Made by a program: the position numbers and the translations under genes. Of a stretch of DNA of 64,000 nt, positions 19,821 to 30,279 are shown one piece after another. Origin of the DNA: Serratia plymuthica NBRC 102599. Lineage in GTDB: Bacteria; Pseudomonadota; Gammaproteobacteria; Enterobacterales; Enterobacteriaceae. The notes beneath the pieces were generated by a model. That model did not search any database. It was given only the letters and a program-made list of their open reading frames with translations, and had not been told where the DNA came from. The stretch covers positions 29,530 through 93,529 of the forward strand of contig NZ_BCTU01000030.1 of NCBI RefSeq assembly GCF_001590925.1. The letters run 5' to 3'. The first letter of the stretch is position 1. Every line of letters begins with the position of its first letter.

Positions 19821-20481
19821 GATGCGCTCCTCCAGCCATACGGCCCTGGCTCAGGCTCAGAATGCGGTAATTGCGACGGGCGATAAGCCCGGTGTCGTGA
19901 GTGGCCATCAGCACGGTAACGCCAACACGGTTAAATTCTTCGAACAGGCGCAAAATGCCCTCCGACAACGCATCATCCAGGTTACCGGTAGGTTCGTCCG
20001 CCAGCAGCACCGCCGGTTTGTTCACCACCGCCCGGGCGATGCCCACGCGCTGCTGCTCACCGCCGGACAGCTGAATCGGGAAGTTTTTCGCTTTATCCAG
20101 CAGCCCGACCTTGTCCAGCGCGGCGGATACGCGGCGGCGGATGTCTTCCGTGCTGGCACCGGCGATGATCAGCGGCATTGCCACGTTGTCGTAAACCGTG
20201 CGATCCAGCAGCAGATGGTGATCCTGGAAAATCATGCCGATCTGACGACGCAGGAACGGCACCTCACTGTTTTTCAACCGGCTGATATCGTGGCCACCAA
20301 ACCAGATATGGCCGGCGCTTGGTCGTTCGATACCACAAATCAGTTTCAGCAGGGTACTCTTCCCCGCGCCGGAATGGCCGGTCAGAAACGCCATCTCCGC
20401 CGGGCGCAGATGGAAATCTACCCCCTGCAGCGCCTGCCGTCCGCCCAGATAAGCTTTACTGACCTGTTCAAAGCGAATCAT
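19810..20481 (-). CDS. ftsE: Cell-division ABC ATPase FtsE
   Basis: A 223-residue ATPase (E. coli 222) with Walker [10 protein letters not shown] near residue 36, signature [14 protein letters not shown] and Walker [13 protein letters not shown]. It binds the cytoplasmic face of FtsX and drives peptidoglycan hydrolase activation in septation. It follows ftsY by five bases and overlaps ftsX, so the three genes are one transcript. Confidence 0.96.
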   Translation of the reverse strand: MIRFEQVSKAYLGGRQALQGVDFHLRPAEMAFLTGHSGAGKSTLLKLICGIERPSAGHIWFGGHDISRLKNSEVPFLRRQIGMIFQDHHLLLDRTVYDNVAMPLIIAGASTEDIRRRVSAALDKVGLLDKAKNFPIQLSGGEQQRVGIARAVVNKPAVLLADEPTGNLDDALSEGILRLFEEFNRVGVTVLMATHDTGLIARRNYRILSLSQGRMAGGAHHGE

Positions 20482-20486
20482 CCGTA

Positions 20487-22040
20487 TTAATCCTCTCGGG
20501 CAAAAAGTGCCTCAATAAAATCGTCAGCCTTAAATGGCCGCAAATCTTCGATACCTTCCCCAACGCCAATATAGCGAATCGGGATTTCGAACTGATCGGC
20601 AATGGCGAAGATCACCCCACCCTTGGCGGTACCGTCCAGTTTAGTCAGCGTGATACCGGTTAAGCCTACGGCTTCATTAAATAATTTAGCCTGGCTGACA
20701 GCATTCTGTCCGGTGCTGGCATCCAGAGTCAGCATAACCTCATGGGGGGCCTGGTCGTCCAGTTTTTTCATGACGCGGACGATCTTCTTCAGCTCTTCCA
20801 TCAGGTGCGCCTTGTTCTGCAAGCGGCCGGCGGTATCTGCGAGCAGCACGTCAATGCCACGCGCCTTGGCGGCCTGCACCGCGTCGTAGATCACCGAAGC
20901 GGAGTCTGCACCGGTATGCTGCGCCACCACCGGAATACGGTTGCGCTCGCCCCACACCTGCAGTTGCTCCACCGCCGCCGCACGGAAGGTATCCCCCGCC
21001 GCCAGCATCACCGATTTGCCTTCCGCCTGGAACTGACGAGCCAGCTTGCCGATGGTGGTGGTTTTACCCACGCCGTTCACCCCAACCATCAGAATGACGT
21101 AGGGATTTTTACCGCCAACATCCAGAGGTTGTTCAACTTTAGTCAGAATTTCAGACATTTCCTCCTTCAGCTTGCCGTACAACGCCTCGGCGTCTTTCAA
21201 CTGCTTACGGCTGGCGTGCTGGGTCAGGGAGGTAATGATTTTACTGGTGGTTTCCACGCCGACGTCGGCAATCAGCAGCTGTTCTTCCAGCTCTTCAAAC
21301 AGATCGTCGTCGATTTTCTTGCCACGGAACAGGCCGATAAAACCGGAACCCAGGTTCTGCTTGGTTTTCACCAGACTGCGCTTCAGGCGGGCGAAGAAGC
21401 CTTCTTTGGTCGGGCGTTCCTGCTCTTGAGTTACCGCCGGGGCCGGCAAGTCCGCTTCCGTCGATTCAGGTTCTTGCTCTTCTATTATTTCAACCGCGGC
21501 CGGGGCGATGATAACCGGCTCCAGCACAACATTGGCCGGCAGAGGCTCTGGCTCTGGCTCTGGCTCACTCGCAGTTTCAACCACTTCCGGCTCAGGCTCA
21601 ACGATCGGCTCAGGCTCGACAGCAGGCGCAGATGCGATGGGTTCAGGTTCAACGGCTGGCTCAGGGACCATGATCGCAACCGGCTCGGCGACCGCTTCAA
21701 TAACCTGCTGCTGCTGCGCCGCCACCTGCTCGGTGAGGGTGACAACCTCTTCCGCCAACGCTTGCGCCGGGGTGGAATGCTCAGCGACGACAGGTACGCT
21801 TTCGGCGATATGCTCGCCGGTCAGGCTGCCGTCCCATTCCCCTGGGGTATCGACGGAGGCGGCAGGTTCAGATTCCTGGGCGGGGAGCTTGTCGTCCAGC
21901 GGGGCGGCAACCGGTTCAGCCGGTGTCTCCACGGCCTGATTTTCCGTCTGCTCTACCGACGGTTCAGGTTGCTGTTGCTCTTCTTCCTTCTGGCCGAAGC
22001 CCAGCCAGGAGAAAAACCCACGTTTCTTATCTTTTGCCAT
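20487..22040 (-). CDS. ftsY: Signal recognition particle receptor FtsY
   Basis: A 517-residue SRP-receptor GTPase (E. coli 497). The C-terminal NG domain carries GVNGVGKTTTIGKLARQF (G1), DTAGRLQNKAHLMEEL (G3) and TLTKLDGTAKGG (G4). The N-terminal A domain, residues 1 to about 210, is acidic and contains runs of Glu-Pro (VEPEP repeated, then EPEPEPEP), encoded by near-exact hexanucleotide repeats around 21544-21566. The A domain contacts membrane lipid and SecYEG and tolerates length change. The first residues MAKDKKRGFFSWLGFG form the amphipathic membrane-targeting helix. Confidence 0.96.
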   Translation of the reverse strand: MAKDKKRGFFSWLGFGQKEEEQQQPEPSVEQTENQAVETPAEPVAAPLDDKLPAQESEPAASVDTPGEWDGSLTGEHIAESVPVVAEHSTPAQALAEEVVTLTEQVAAQQQQVIEAVAEPVAIMVPEPAVEPEPIASAPAVEPEPIVEPEPEVVETASEPEPEPEPLPANVVLEPVIIAPAAVEIIEEQEPESTEADLPAPAVTQEQERPTKEGFFARLKRSLVKTKQNLGSGFIGLFRGKKIDDDLFEELEEQLLIADVGVETTSKIITSLTQHASRKQLKDAEALYGKLKEEMSEILTKVEQPLDVGGKNPYVILMVGVNGVGKTTTIGKLARQFQAEGKSVMLAAGDTFRAAAVEQLQVWGERNRIPVVAQHTGADSASVIYDAVQAAKARGIDVLLADTAGRLQNKAHLMEELKKIVRVMKKLDDQAPHEVMLTLDASTGQNAVSQAKLFNEAVGLTGITLTKLDGTAKGGVIFAIADQFEIPIRYIGVGEGIEDLRPFKADDFIEALFARED

Positions 22041-22261
22041 GTGATGACTCTACTCCGTACCTAAGGCTTGCTTATGCTGACAATAATCCGCCGAGTCTAT
22101 CACTTTCCCTCGCGCAGCAACACGCATCCGGTATGCTTTCCACTGTGAAATCAGGCAACAAAGTTTTACCGTTCCCCCCGGTGCCTCTCACCGGTAGAAT
22201 AGGTGCAACTTTTCGTTAACTCGTGCGGCCTCACGGCCAGAGAAAGAAACAAAGCAAACCT

Positions 22262-22882
22262 ATGACAAGACTAACGCCACGGGCGTCGGCCAAAAAACCG
22301 CCCCAGGCCGCAGCCGGGCAGATCCGCATTATCGGCGGCCAATGGCGCGGGCGTAAACTGCCGGTGCCGAACAGCCCAGGGCTTCGCCCGACCACCGATC
22401 GCGTCCGCGAAACCCTGTTCAACTGGCTGGCGCCGGTCATTCAGGGCGCACGCTGCCTGGACTGTTTTGCCGGTAGCGGCGCATTGGGCCTGGAAGCGCT
22501 GTCACGCTATGCCGGCAGCGCCACGCTGCTGGAGTTTGAACGCCCGGTAGCGCAGCAACTGGAGAAAAACCTGGCACTGCTGCAGGGTAAAGGCACGGTG
22601 GTCAACACCAACACGCTGAGCTGGTTGGCAGGCAATGGCCAGCCGTTTGACGTGGTGTTTCTCGATCCGCCGTTCCGCAAAGGGCTGCTGGCAGAAACCG
22701 TCACCCTGCTGGAACAGCAGGGCTGGCTGGCCGATGAGGCCTGGATTTACGTAGAGGCCGAAGCGGAAAGCGCTGCGGCTGACGTGCCGGCCAACTGGCA
22801 ATTACACCGGGAAAAAGTCGCCGGTCAGGTGGCTTACCGGCTTTATGTTCGTTCGCAAGAGAAAACCAACAATGCTGATTAA
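22262..22882 (+). CDS. rsmD: 16S rRNA (guanine-966-N2)-methyltransferase RsmD
   Basis: A 206-residue SAM-dependent methyltransferase (E. coli 198) that methylates G966 of 16S rRNA. Seen: GQIRIIGGQWRGRKLPVP at the start of the fold, SAM-binding DCFAGSGALGLEAL near residue 72 and catalytic DPPF. I chose ATG at 22262; a GTG at 22223 would add 13 residues with no family counterpart. It is divergent from ftsY and overlaps yhhL by 11 bp. Confidence 0.93.
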   Translation: MTRLTPRASAKKPPQAAAGQIRIIGGQWRGRKLPVPNSPGLRPTTDRVRETLFNWLAPVIQGARCLDCFAGSGALGLEALSRYAGSATLLEFERPVAQQLEKNLALLQGKGTVVNTNTLSWLAGNGQPFDVVFLDPPFRKGLLAETVTLLEQQGWLADEAWIYVEAEAESAAADVPANWQLHREKVAGQVAYRLYVRSQEKTNNAD

Positions 22883-23144
22883 TCTGGGCCGCCTGCTGAT
22901 GCTGTGCGTATGGGGCTTTCTGCTCTCCAATCTGTTCCACCCTTTTCCCAAGCCGCTGAAATATTTCATCGACGTGGCGCTGTTCTTTATGGTGGTGATG
23001 CACGGGCTGCAACTGGTGTTGCTGAAGTCCACCCAGCCGAAAGATCAGCCGATAAGCTATTGGCAGGAAGCCAAGATCTTCGTCTTTGGCGTCTTCGAAC
23101 TGCTGGCATGGCAGAAAAAACAGCCGCCGATCAAAAGGAAATAG
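22872..23144 (+). CDS. yhhL: DUF1145 inner-membrane protein YhhL
   Basis: A 90-residue protein with two hydrophobic segments (about residues 4-22 and 30-48) and a basic C-terminus (QKKQPPIKRK), matching E. coli YhhL of unknown function. The start MLINLG overlaps the end of rsmD by 11 bp, as in E. coli. Confidence 0.85.
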   Translation: MLINLGRLLMLCVWGFLLSNLFHPFPKPLKYFIDVALFFMVVMHGLQLVLLKSTQPKDQPISYWQEAKIFVFGVFELLAWQKKQPPIKRK

Positions 23145-23145
23145 G

Positions 23146-23499
23146 TTATTGGGCGGTAAAGGAGACGAAGCGCGTGCCCTGCATGCTCAACGTGCCCTGC
23201 ACGCCCTTTTCGATCGGGTTATACTGCCACTGTTTCAGCCGTAGCCGAATGTCCTCGCCGCCGCGCAACGGGCTGAACACCACCTCATAATGCATCGGCT
23301 CATTGGCCCTCTGTTCGCGCTGGCGCGAACGGGTGGTAGCCACGGGATATTCGCGCTTGTCGCTAACCTTGACCTGCAAGCTGCGCACCGGCGCGCGGTC
23401 ATTTTCCGCCTCAGCCCGGCGCTGGTTAAAGTAACGGTGCGTCGCCAGAACGGCGATCAACGCAATCACGGCGACAAAAAACAGCGGCGGCTTACTCAT
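23146..23499 (-). CDS. yhhM: DUF2500 family protein YhhM
   Basis: A 117-residue protein with an N-terminal membrane segment (about residues 4-20, [15 protein letters not shown]) and a beta-rich soluble part, equivalent to E. coli YhhM (119). Function unknown. It is convergent with yhhL, with one base between the two stop codons. The start MSKPPL is preferred over an ATG four codons upstream because it matches the family. Confidence 0.85.
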   Translation of the reverse strand: MSKPPLFFVAVIALIAVLATHRYFNQRRAEAENDRAPVRSLQVKVSDKREYPVATTRSRQREQRANEPMHYEVVFSPLRGGEDIRLRLKQWQYNPIEKGVQGTLSMQGTRFVSFTAQ

Positions 23500-23660
23500 C
23501 TTTCTTCCCATTCCCTTCGCGGCTAAATCAGCGTAAACATAGCATTCTCAAGAAAGCATTGTCGATTGCAGGTGCGCTGCCTACACTGCACATAGGAAGT
23601 GACACTGGTGACAATTTGGAGCCGGACTCTGCGGTTCCCATAATGAATAAGGAAGACACA

Positions 23661-24287
23661 ATGAGTTGGCCGTTCCTTGCCGTATTCTTTTCCGGTTGGT
23701 TGTTCGTAGACGCCTCCTATCGCGGGCCACGCTGGCAGCGTTGGGTGTTTAAACCGCTTACTCTGCTGCTACTGCTATTACTGGCCTGGCAAGCGCCGGT
23801 GCTGGGCGCCGCAGGGTATCTGATCGTCCTCGGCCTGGTGGCGACGCTGCTCGCCGACGCCCTGCTGCTGCTGCCGCGTGAGCGTGTGCTGTACGCCATC
23901 GGCGCATTTTTCCTTTCGCACCTGCTTTACACCCTGAGCTTCGCCAGCCAGATGAGCTTCAGCCTGTTTTGGCCGCTGCCGCTGGCGCTGCTGATTATCG
24001 GCGCGTTGCTGCTAGCGACTATCTGGACCCGGCTGGAAGAAATGCGCTGGCCAATTGCCACCTACGTGGCGATGACATTGCTGATGGTGTGGCTGGCGGG
24101 TGAGCATTACTTTATGCGCAGCACCGATTTCAGTTTCTCGCTGTTGGCGGGCACCTCATTGCTGCTGCTGGCCAACGTGGTATGGCTGATTAACCGCTAC
24201 CGTTTTAGTTTCCGGGCGGCGGATGCGCTGGTGGCGTTCTGCTACTTCTCTGGCCATTTCCTGATCGTACGCTCGTTGTACCTGTAA
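23661..24287 (+). CDS. yhhN: YhhN/TMEM86 family membrane protein
   Basis: A 208-residue protein, the same length as E. coli YhhN, almost entirely hydrophobic with about eight helices. The family includes animal TMEM86 lysoplasmalogenases, which hydrolyse vinyl-ether lysophospholipids; activity of the bacterial members is inferred. The start MSWPFLAV is the family start; open codons before it lie in the promoter region. A strong terminator follows directly. Confidence 0.85.
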   Translation: MSWPFLAVFFSGWLFVDASYRGPRWQRWVFKPLTLLLLLLLAWQAPVLGAAGYLIVLGLVATLLADALLLLPRERVLYAIGAFFLSHLLYTLSFASQMSFSLFWPLPLALLIIGALLLATIWTRLEEMRWPIATYVAMTLLMVWLAGEHYFMRSTDFSFSLLAGTSLLLLANVVWLINRYRFSFRAADALVAFCYFSGHFLIVRSLYL

Positions 24288-24297
24288 ATATCCAGAG

Positions 24298-24326
24298 CGG
24301 GTTCGGGCGACCGAACCCGTTTTATT
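24298..24326. terminator. Terminator between yhhN and inh
   Basis: A 9-bp GC-rich stem (CGGGTTCGG/CCGAACCCG, loop GCGA) followed by TTTTATT lies after yhhN. The inh stop codon lies at its far edge, so it may serve both convergent genes; the T-run favours the plus strand. Confidence 0.8.
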
Positions 24327-24702
24327 ACACCAGCGCTTTCAGAATCAGGCCGTCATCCGCCCCAAGTTGATTGCGGTAACTCTCGCCGTCGCGCGAAAAG
24401 AACGCCAGCGTACTGCCATCGGCCTGCAGCAGAGCGATGCCATCCGGCGCCGGGCGCCAGCCGACCACCTCCGCCGTAAACACCTTTTTCAGACAGTGCT
24501 GACTGTCCACCAACTGATAACCGTTGATTTCGCTTTGTTCGCTAGCCAAAAATTCAATCTGGCACTGTCGTTGGGCATCGGCGATCAGCCATTGCCCCGC
24601 CAGCGACTTCGCGGAGGGAAGAACCAAACTGCCGGCCATAACGGCTCCCGTCACCATCATGCCCCCCGCCACCACGGCGGCGCGCGCTAAACTGCCTTTC
24701 AT
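24325..24702 (-). CDS. inh: Serralysin-type protease inhibitor Inh (AprI family)
   Basis: A 125-residue periplasmic protein of the alkaline-protease inhibitor family, which plugs the active site of serralysins. A signal peptide (residues 1-28, ending TGAVMA before GSLVLPSA) is visible; the mature chain begins SLVLPSAKSLAGQW, typical of these inhibitors whose N-terminal residues enter the protease cleft. Two cysteines (CQIEF and HCLKK) form the conserved disulphide. It lies immediately downstream of the protease gene on the same strand and would protect the producing cell. Confidence 0.9.
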   Translation of the reverse strand: MKGSLARAAVVAGGMMVTGAVMAGSLVLPSAKSLAGQWLIADAQRQCQIEFLASEQSEINGYQLVDSQHCLKKVFTAEVVGWRPAPDGIALLQADGSTLAFFSRDGESYRNQLGADDGLILKALV

Positions 24703-24714
24703 GTTAACTCCTGC

Positions 24715-24746
24715 ATAACGCCCGGCCAGACTGCGCCGGGCGTTAT
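24715..24746 (-). promoter_or_regulatory. Strong stem-loop between protease and inhibitor genes
   Basis: A perfect 12-bp inverted repeat (ATAACGCCCGGC at 24715-24726, GCCGGGCGTTAT at 24735-24746, 8-base loop) fills most of the 55-bp gap. No T-run follows in the direction of transcription, so it is probably an attenuator or 3'-end stabiliser that sets the protease:inhibitor ratio. Confidence 0.6.
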
Positions 24747-24757
24747 GATGTTCACTG

Positions 24758-26831
<2,074 letters not shown>

Positions 26832-26863
26832 TTGACTCTGGAGTTGACTCCAGGGTGTAGAGT
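26832..26863 (+). promoter_or_regulatory. ZntR-type promoter of zntA
   Basis: A -35 hexamer TTGACT (26832-26837) and a -10 hexamer TAGAGT (26858-26863) are separated by 20 bp, the over-long spacing that MerR-family activators correct. The spacer carries the dyad CTCTGGAGTTGACTCCAGGG, nearly the E. coli ZntR operator. Zn(II), Cd(II) or Pb(II) bound to ZntR would activate it. ZntR itself is not in the window. Confidence 0.85.
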
Positions 26864-26903
26864 CAGCGCAATGAACATCATTAACTGCCCGGAGGGGGAC
26901 GTT

Positions 26904-29219
26904 ATGCATACCCATAAAAATCATAATCATCAGGAACATAACCCTGCAGAAGGTACCTGCGGCTGCAATCACAGCCACGGTAAAACCCAGCACGGTTGCA
27001 GCAGCGAACAAAAAATCGGCACCGTTGAAACCGGCCATGCTCATTCGCACGATCATGGCGCCAGCTGTTGCAGCACGGACGATCATGAGGATCCGGATGA
27101 GGAAAGCCACAGTCTGGCTACAGCCCCTCCTTCCGGCAGCCAGCGTTACAGTTGGAAAGTCACCGGCATGGACTGCCCAAGCTGCGCAAAAAAAATAGAG
27201 AACGCCGTTACGGGCATTCCCGGCGTAGAAAACGCACGCGTGCTGTTCGCCACTGAAAAACTGGTGGTCGACGCCCAATCCGATGTCAGCCTGCGCATCC
27301 AGGACGCGGTGCAACAGGCCGGCTTTACCCTGCTCGGCACCCAGGCAACCAAAGCCGAGTCGCCCCAGGCATCGCGCCTGAAGGAATTCGGCCCGCTGCT
27401 GTTGCTTACCACGCTGATGGTGGTCAGTTGGGTGCTCGATATGGTCAATCCCGAACTGGGCCGCATTGCGTTTATCGCCACCACGCTGGTCGGTCTGGCG
27501 CCGGTCGCGGCCAAGGCGCTGCGACTGATCCGCTCCGGTACGCCGTTTGCCATTGAAACGCTGATGAGCGTGGCGGCAATAGGCGCGCTCTTTATCGGTG
27601 CCACCGCCGAGGCGGCCATGGTGCTGCTGCTGTTTATGGTTGGTGAGCTGCTGGAATCCTACGCCGCCAACCGCGCCCGCCGTGGCGTGACGGCACTGAT
27701 GGAGCTGGTGCCGGAAGATGCGCTGCTGCTGCAAGGTTCGGCGCGTAAACGCGTGCCGGTCGCCAGCCTGCGCCCCGGCGACGTGATTGAAATTGCCCCC
27801 GGCGGCCGCCTTCCGGCCGATGCCGAACTGCTCAACCCGTTCGCCAGTTTCGACGAAAGCGCCCTGACCGGCGAATCGGTGCCGGTCGAACGTCAGCAGG
27901 GCCAGAAAGTCGCGGCGGGCAGCCTGTCGGTCGATCAGGCCGCACAGATGAAGGTGATTTCCGAGCCGGGCAAAAACGCCATCGACCGCATTCTGCAGTT
28001 GATCGAAGAGGCCGAAGAACGCCGAGCGCCTATCGAACGTTTCCTTGACCGGTTCAGCAGTTACTACACGCCAGCGATTATGCTGCTGGCCGTTGCGGTG
28101 ATCCTGGTGCCGCCGCTGCTGCTGTCACAGCCCTGGGATATCTGGATTTACCGCGGCCTGACCCTGCTGCTGATCGGTTGTCCTTGTGCGCTGGTCATAT
28201 CCACTCCGGCGGCAATTACCTCCGGGCTGGCGGCGGCCACTCGGCGCGGCGCCCTGATTAAAGGCGGCGCGGCGCTGGAACAGCTGGGCCAGGTGCAAAC
28301 CATCGCCTTCGATAAAACCGGCACGCTGACGGAAGGCAAGCCCAGGGTCACGGATGTACTGCCGATCAACGGCATCAGCGAACAGCAGTTGCTGACCCTG
28401 GCCGCCGCGGTAGAAACCGGCTCCCATCATCCGCTGGCGCAGGCGATTATCAAACGGGCCGAGCAGTATGGTGCGCCTCTGCCGCCGGCTCAGGCGCGTC
28501 GCGCTCTGGCGGGAGTTGGGGTGGAAGGCGTGGTTGACGGCAAAACTCTGTTGATCAGCGCGCCGGGTAAACTGGCGGCAGGCCAGCTCGACGCCTTGTT
28601 GCAAAGCCAGGTAGAAAAACTGGAAAACGCCGGCAAAACGGCGGTGGTGGTGTTGGAAAACGGCGTAGCGATCGGCCTGCTGGCACTGCGTGATACGTTG
28701 CGCAGCGACGCTAAACAGGCCATTGCCGAATTGAACGCGCTGGGGATCCACGGGGTGATGTTGACCGGCGATAACCCGCGTGCGGCGGCGGCGATTGCCG
28801 CGGAACTGGGGATCGATTACCGAGCCGGGCTGCTGCCGGAAGATAAAGTGAAAGCGGTCATCGAACTGAGTGAACTGCGCCCGACGGCGATGATCGGCGA
28901 CGGTATCAACGATGCGCCGGCGATGAAAGCCTCAAGCATCGGTATCGCCATGGGCAGCGGCACCGACGTGGCGCTGGAAACCGCCGACGCGGCGCTGACC
29001 CATAACCGGTTGCTCGGTGTGGCAGAAATGATCCGCATCTCGCGCGCTACCCATGCCAATATCCGGCAGAACATCACCATTGCGCTGGGGTTGAAAGGGA
29101 TATTCCTGATCACCACACTGCTGGGGATGACCGGGTTGTGGCTGGCGGTGCTGGCGGACTCGGGCGCTACCGCGCTGGTCACCGCCAACGCACTGCGCTT
29201 GCTGAAGAAACGTCAGTGA
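26904..29219 (+). CDS. zntA: Zn/Cd/Pb-exporting P1B-type ATPase ZntA
   Basis: A 771-residue heavy-metal efflux ATPase. Order: a His/Cys-rich N-terminal tail (residues 1-75: HTHKNHNHQEH, CGCNHSHGKTQHGC, HAHSHDHG), a heavy-metal domain with GMDCPSC, transmembrane helices with the metal-site CPC (GCPCALVISTP), phosphorylation site DKTGTLTEG, HHPLAQ of the nucleotide domain and GDGINDAPAM. The start is set by GGAGGGGG seven bases before ATG 26904; an ATG at 26871 lies at the expected transcription start. E. coli ZntA (732) has a shorter, less histidine-rich tail. It exports metal from the cytosol to the periplasm. Confidence 0.96.
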   Translation: MHTHKNHNHQEHNPAEGTCGCNHSHGKTQHGCSSEQKIGTVETGHAHSHDHGASCCSTDDHEDPDEESHSLATAPPSGSQRYSWKVTGMDCPSCAKKIENAVTGIPGVENARVLFATEKLVVDAQSDVSLRIQDAVQQAGFTLLGTQATKAESPQASRLKEFGPLLLLTTLMVVSWVLDMVNPELGRIAFIATTLVGLAPVAAKALRLIRSGTPFAIETLMSVAAIGALFIGATAEAAMVLLLFMVGELLESYAANRARRGVTALMELVPEDALLLQGSARKRVPVASLRPGDVIEIAPGGRLPADAELLNPFASFDESALTGESVPVERQQGQKVAAGSLSVDQAAQMKVISEPGKNAIDRILQLIEEAEERRAPIERFLDRFSSYYTPAIMLLAVAVILVPPLLLSQPWDIWIYRGLTLLLIGCPCALVISTPAAITSGLAAATRRGALIKGGAALEQLGQVQTIAFDKTGTLTEGKPRVTDVLPINGISEQQLLTLAAAVETGSHHPLAQAIIKRAEQYGAPLPPAQARRALAGVGVEGVVDGKTLLISAPGKLAAGQLDALLQSQVEKLENAGKTAVVVLENGVAIGLLALRDTLRSDAKQAIAELNALGIHGVMLTGDNPRAAAAIAAELGIDYRAGLLPEDKVKAVIELSELRPTAMIGDGINDAPAMKASSIGIAMGSGTDVALETADAALTHNRLLGVAEMIRISRATHANIRQNITIALGLKGIFLITTLLGMTGLWLAVLADSGATALVTANALRLLKKRQ

Positions 29220-29279
29220 TGCTCTGCGCCGGAGCCCATCCCTGGGATCCGGCGCTACTTTACATCAGCGACAGTGCCT

Positions 29280-29555
29280 TCAGGGATAGCGTCGGCGTGC
29301 ATGCAGGACTCGCATCACCCGGATGCGATCGGCAACCACTTGGTAGATCAGAAGATAATTGGGATGAACAATGATTTCGTGCGTGCCATCAACTCTGCCA
29401 CGGCGAAAAATATGAGGATGTTCAGCGGCAGGAAGAATTGCTTCTGAAATTAACACCTTCATTTTTCTGGCTGCCCGAGGATTGTCATTGGCAATGAAAA
29501 GCAGTATATCCGCCAAGTCCTGGCGAGCAGATCGACTCCATTCGATGACGAGCAT
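29280..29555 (-). CDS. RelE/ParE family toxin
   Basis: A 91-residue basic protein with the RelE/ParE fold pattern: IEWSRSARQDLADILLFIANDNP at the start, AARKMKV helix, LPAAEHPHIFRRGRVDGTHEIIVHPNYLLIYQV and the C-terminal RVMRVLHARRRYP. The ending is nearest ParE-type toxins, which act on gyrase, but RelE-type mRNA cleavage cannot be excluded. The ATG directly follows the antitoxin stop (TAAATG). The pair sits between zntA and tusA, which are adjacent in E. coli, so it is an insertion. Confidence 0.85.
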   Translation of the reverse strand: MLVIEWSRSARQDLADILLFIANDNPRAARKMKVLISEAILPAAEHPHIFRRGRVDGTHEIIVHPNYLLIYQVVADRIRVMRVLHARRRYP

Positions 29556-29753
29556 TTATACCTGCTTGGTTTTCTTCCTTGCTTCCGCTACAGCGATAAG
29601 AGCATCCATCTCGGCCATTACCTCGTCATGGGAAATGCCAGGCAGGGGATCATCCATGGCTTCCCGAACCTTTTCCCGAAACCAGCGATCGTAGATTTCC
29701 GTCTGCTCTTGTGTCTCATATTCTGAGACAACAGGCGAGCGTAAGATAACCAT
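29556..29753 (-). CDS. Cognate antitoxin of the RelE/ParE toxin
   Basis: A 65-residue protein directly upstream of the toxin with no gap. The sequence is acidic in the middle (DDPLPGISHDEVMAEMDALIA) and ends in a lysine-rich tail. DDPLPGISHDEVMAEM is the usual toxin-binding segment of short antitoxins paired with ParE/RelE toxins in Gram-negative bacteria. The N-terminal part (residues 1-20) would provide DNA binding and autorepression. Function inferred from arrangement and pattern. Confidence 0.8.
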   Translation of the reverse strand: MVILRSPVVSEYETQEQTEIYDRWFREKVREAMDDPLPGISHDEVMAEMDALIAVAEARKKTKQV

Positions 29754-29813
29754 TGCTTACCCCTTTTTCCTGTAGCCCATTTCAAGCAGCTTACCGCACA
29801 AAACGGTCAAAAA

Positions 29814-30059
29814 CTATACGCCCTTGCGTAACAGGTAGCGGTACGGCGCCTTGTCGGTTTCCTGCGCCACCAGCGTGTGCTCCATAAAGCGGCAGAAGCC
29901 CGGAATGTCGCGGGTGGTGGCCGGATCATCGGCAATAATCAGCAGGGTTTGACCGTCATCCATATGGCGTACGGTCTTGCGCACCATCATCACCGGTTCC
30001 GGACAGCGCAGCCCCAGCGCATCAAGCGTCTGGTCTGCCTGGGCAAATAAGTCAGTCAT
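29814..30059 (-). CDS. tusA: Sulfur carrier protein TusA
   Basis: An 81-residue protein, identical in length to E. coli TusA. The persulfide-carrying cysteine lies in [15 protein letters not shown] near residue 19. TusA takes sulfur from IscS and passes it to TusBCD for 2-thiouridine synthesis in tRNA. The start MTDLFAQ at 30059 matches E. coli; six upstream codons in the frame are not part of the family. Confidence 0.95.
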   Translation of the reverse strand: MTDLFAQADQTLDALGLRCPEPVMMVRKTVRHMDDGQTLLIIADDPATTRDIPGFCRFMEHTLVAQETDKAPYRYLLRKGV

Positions 30060-30175
30060 GCAATTTTTCTCGATCAAAAGCGATCGGCGAACGCCCGCCG
30101 CATCTCATTGGCGCCTAGTTTACGCCGGTAGTTTTTCTGCGCAAGATACGTTAACGTTTGCGTTAAATTTAGCCA

Positions 30176-30203
30176 TTGCATTGGTTGCGCAAACACGTAT
30201 CAT
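30176..30203 (+). promoter_or_regulatory. Candidate sigma-70 promoter of yhhQ
   Basis: TTGCAT (30176-30181), 16 bp, TATCAT (30198-30203). Transcription would begin about 30 bases before the riboswitch candidate. Reasonable match only. Confidence 0.4.
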
Positions 30204-30240
30204 GCCGCCGCGCAGCGCATTTTGCTGTTGCGACAAGAAA

Positions 30241-30273
30241 CCCTGGGTTCCCTCACCCCACGACTAAAAAGGC
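30241..30273 (+). promoter_or_regulatory. Candidate preQ1-I riboswitch controlling yhhQ
   Basis: Directly before yhhQ lies a compact element with the preQ1-I layout. A P1 stem TGGG (30244-30247) pairs with CCCA (30257-30260); the loop contains TTCCCTCAC; the A-rich tail ACTAAAAAGG (30263-30272) follows, with AGG able to pair with CCT (30251-30253) in the loop as the P2 pseudoknot. The tail contains the ribosome-binding AAGG seven bases before the ATG, so ligand binding would hide it. YhhQ imports 7-deazaguanine queuosine precursors, which fits a preQ1/preQ0 sensor. Confidence 0.65.
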
Positions 30274-30279
30274 TACAAC

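Noticed and set aside
22223..22261. GTG start for rsmD
   Set aside because: It would add 13 residues without counterpart in E. coli RsmD; no ribosome site is better placed than for ATG 22262.
26871..26903. Upstream ATG for zntA
   Set aside because: It coincides with the transcription start expected from the ZntR-type promoter and has no ribosome site, unlike ATG 26904.
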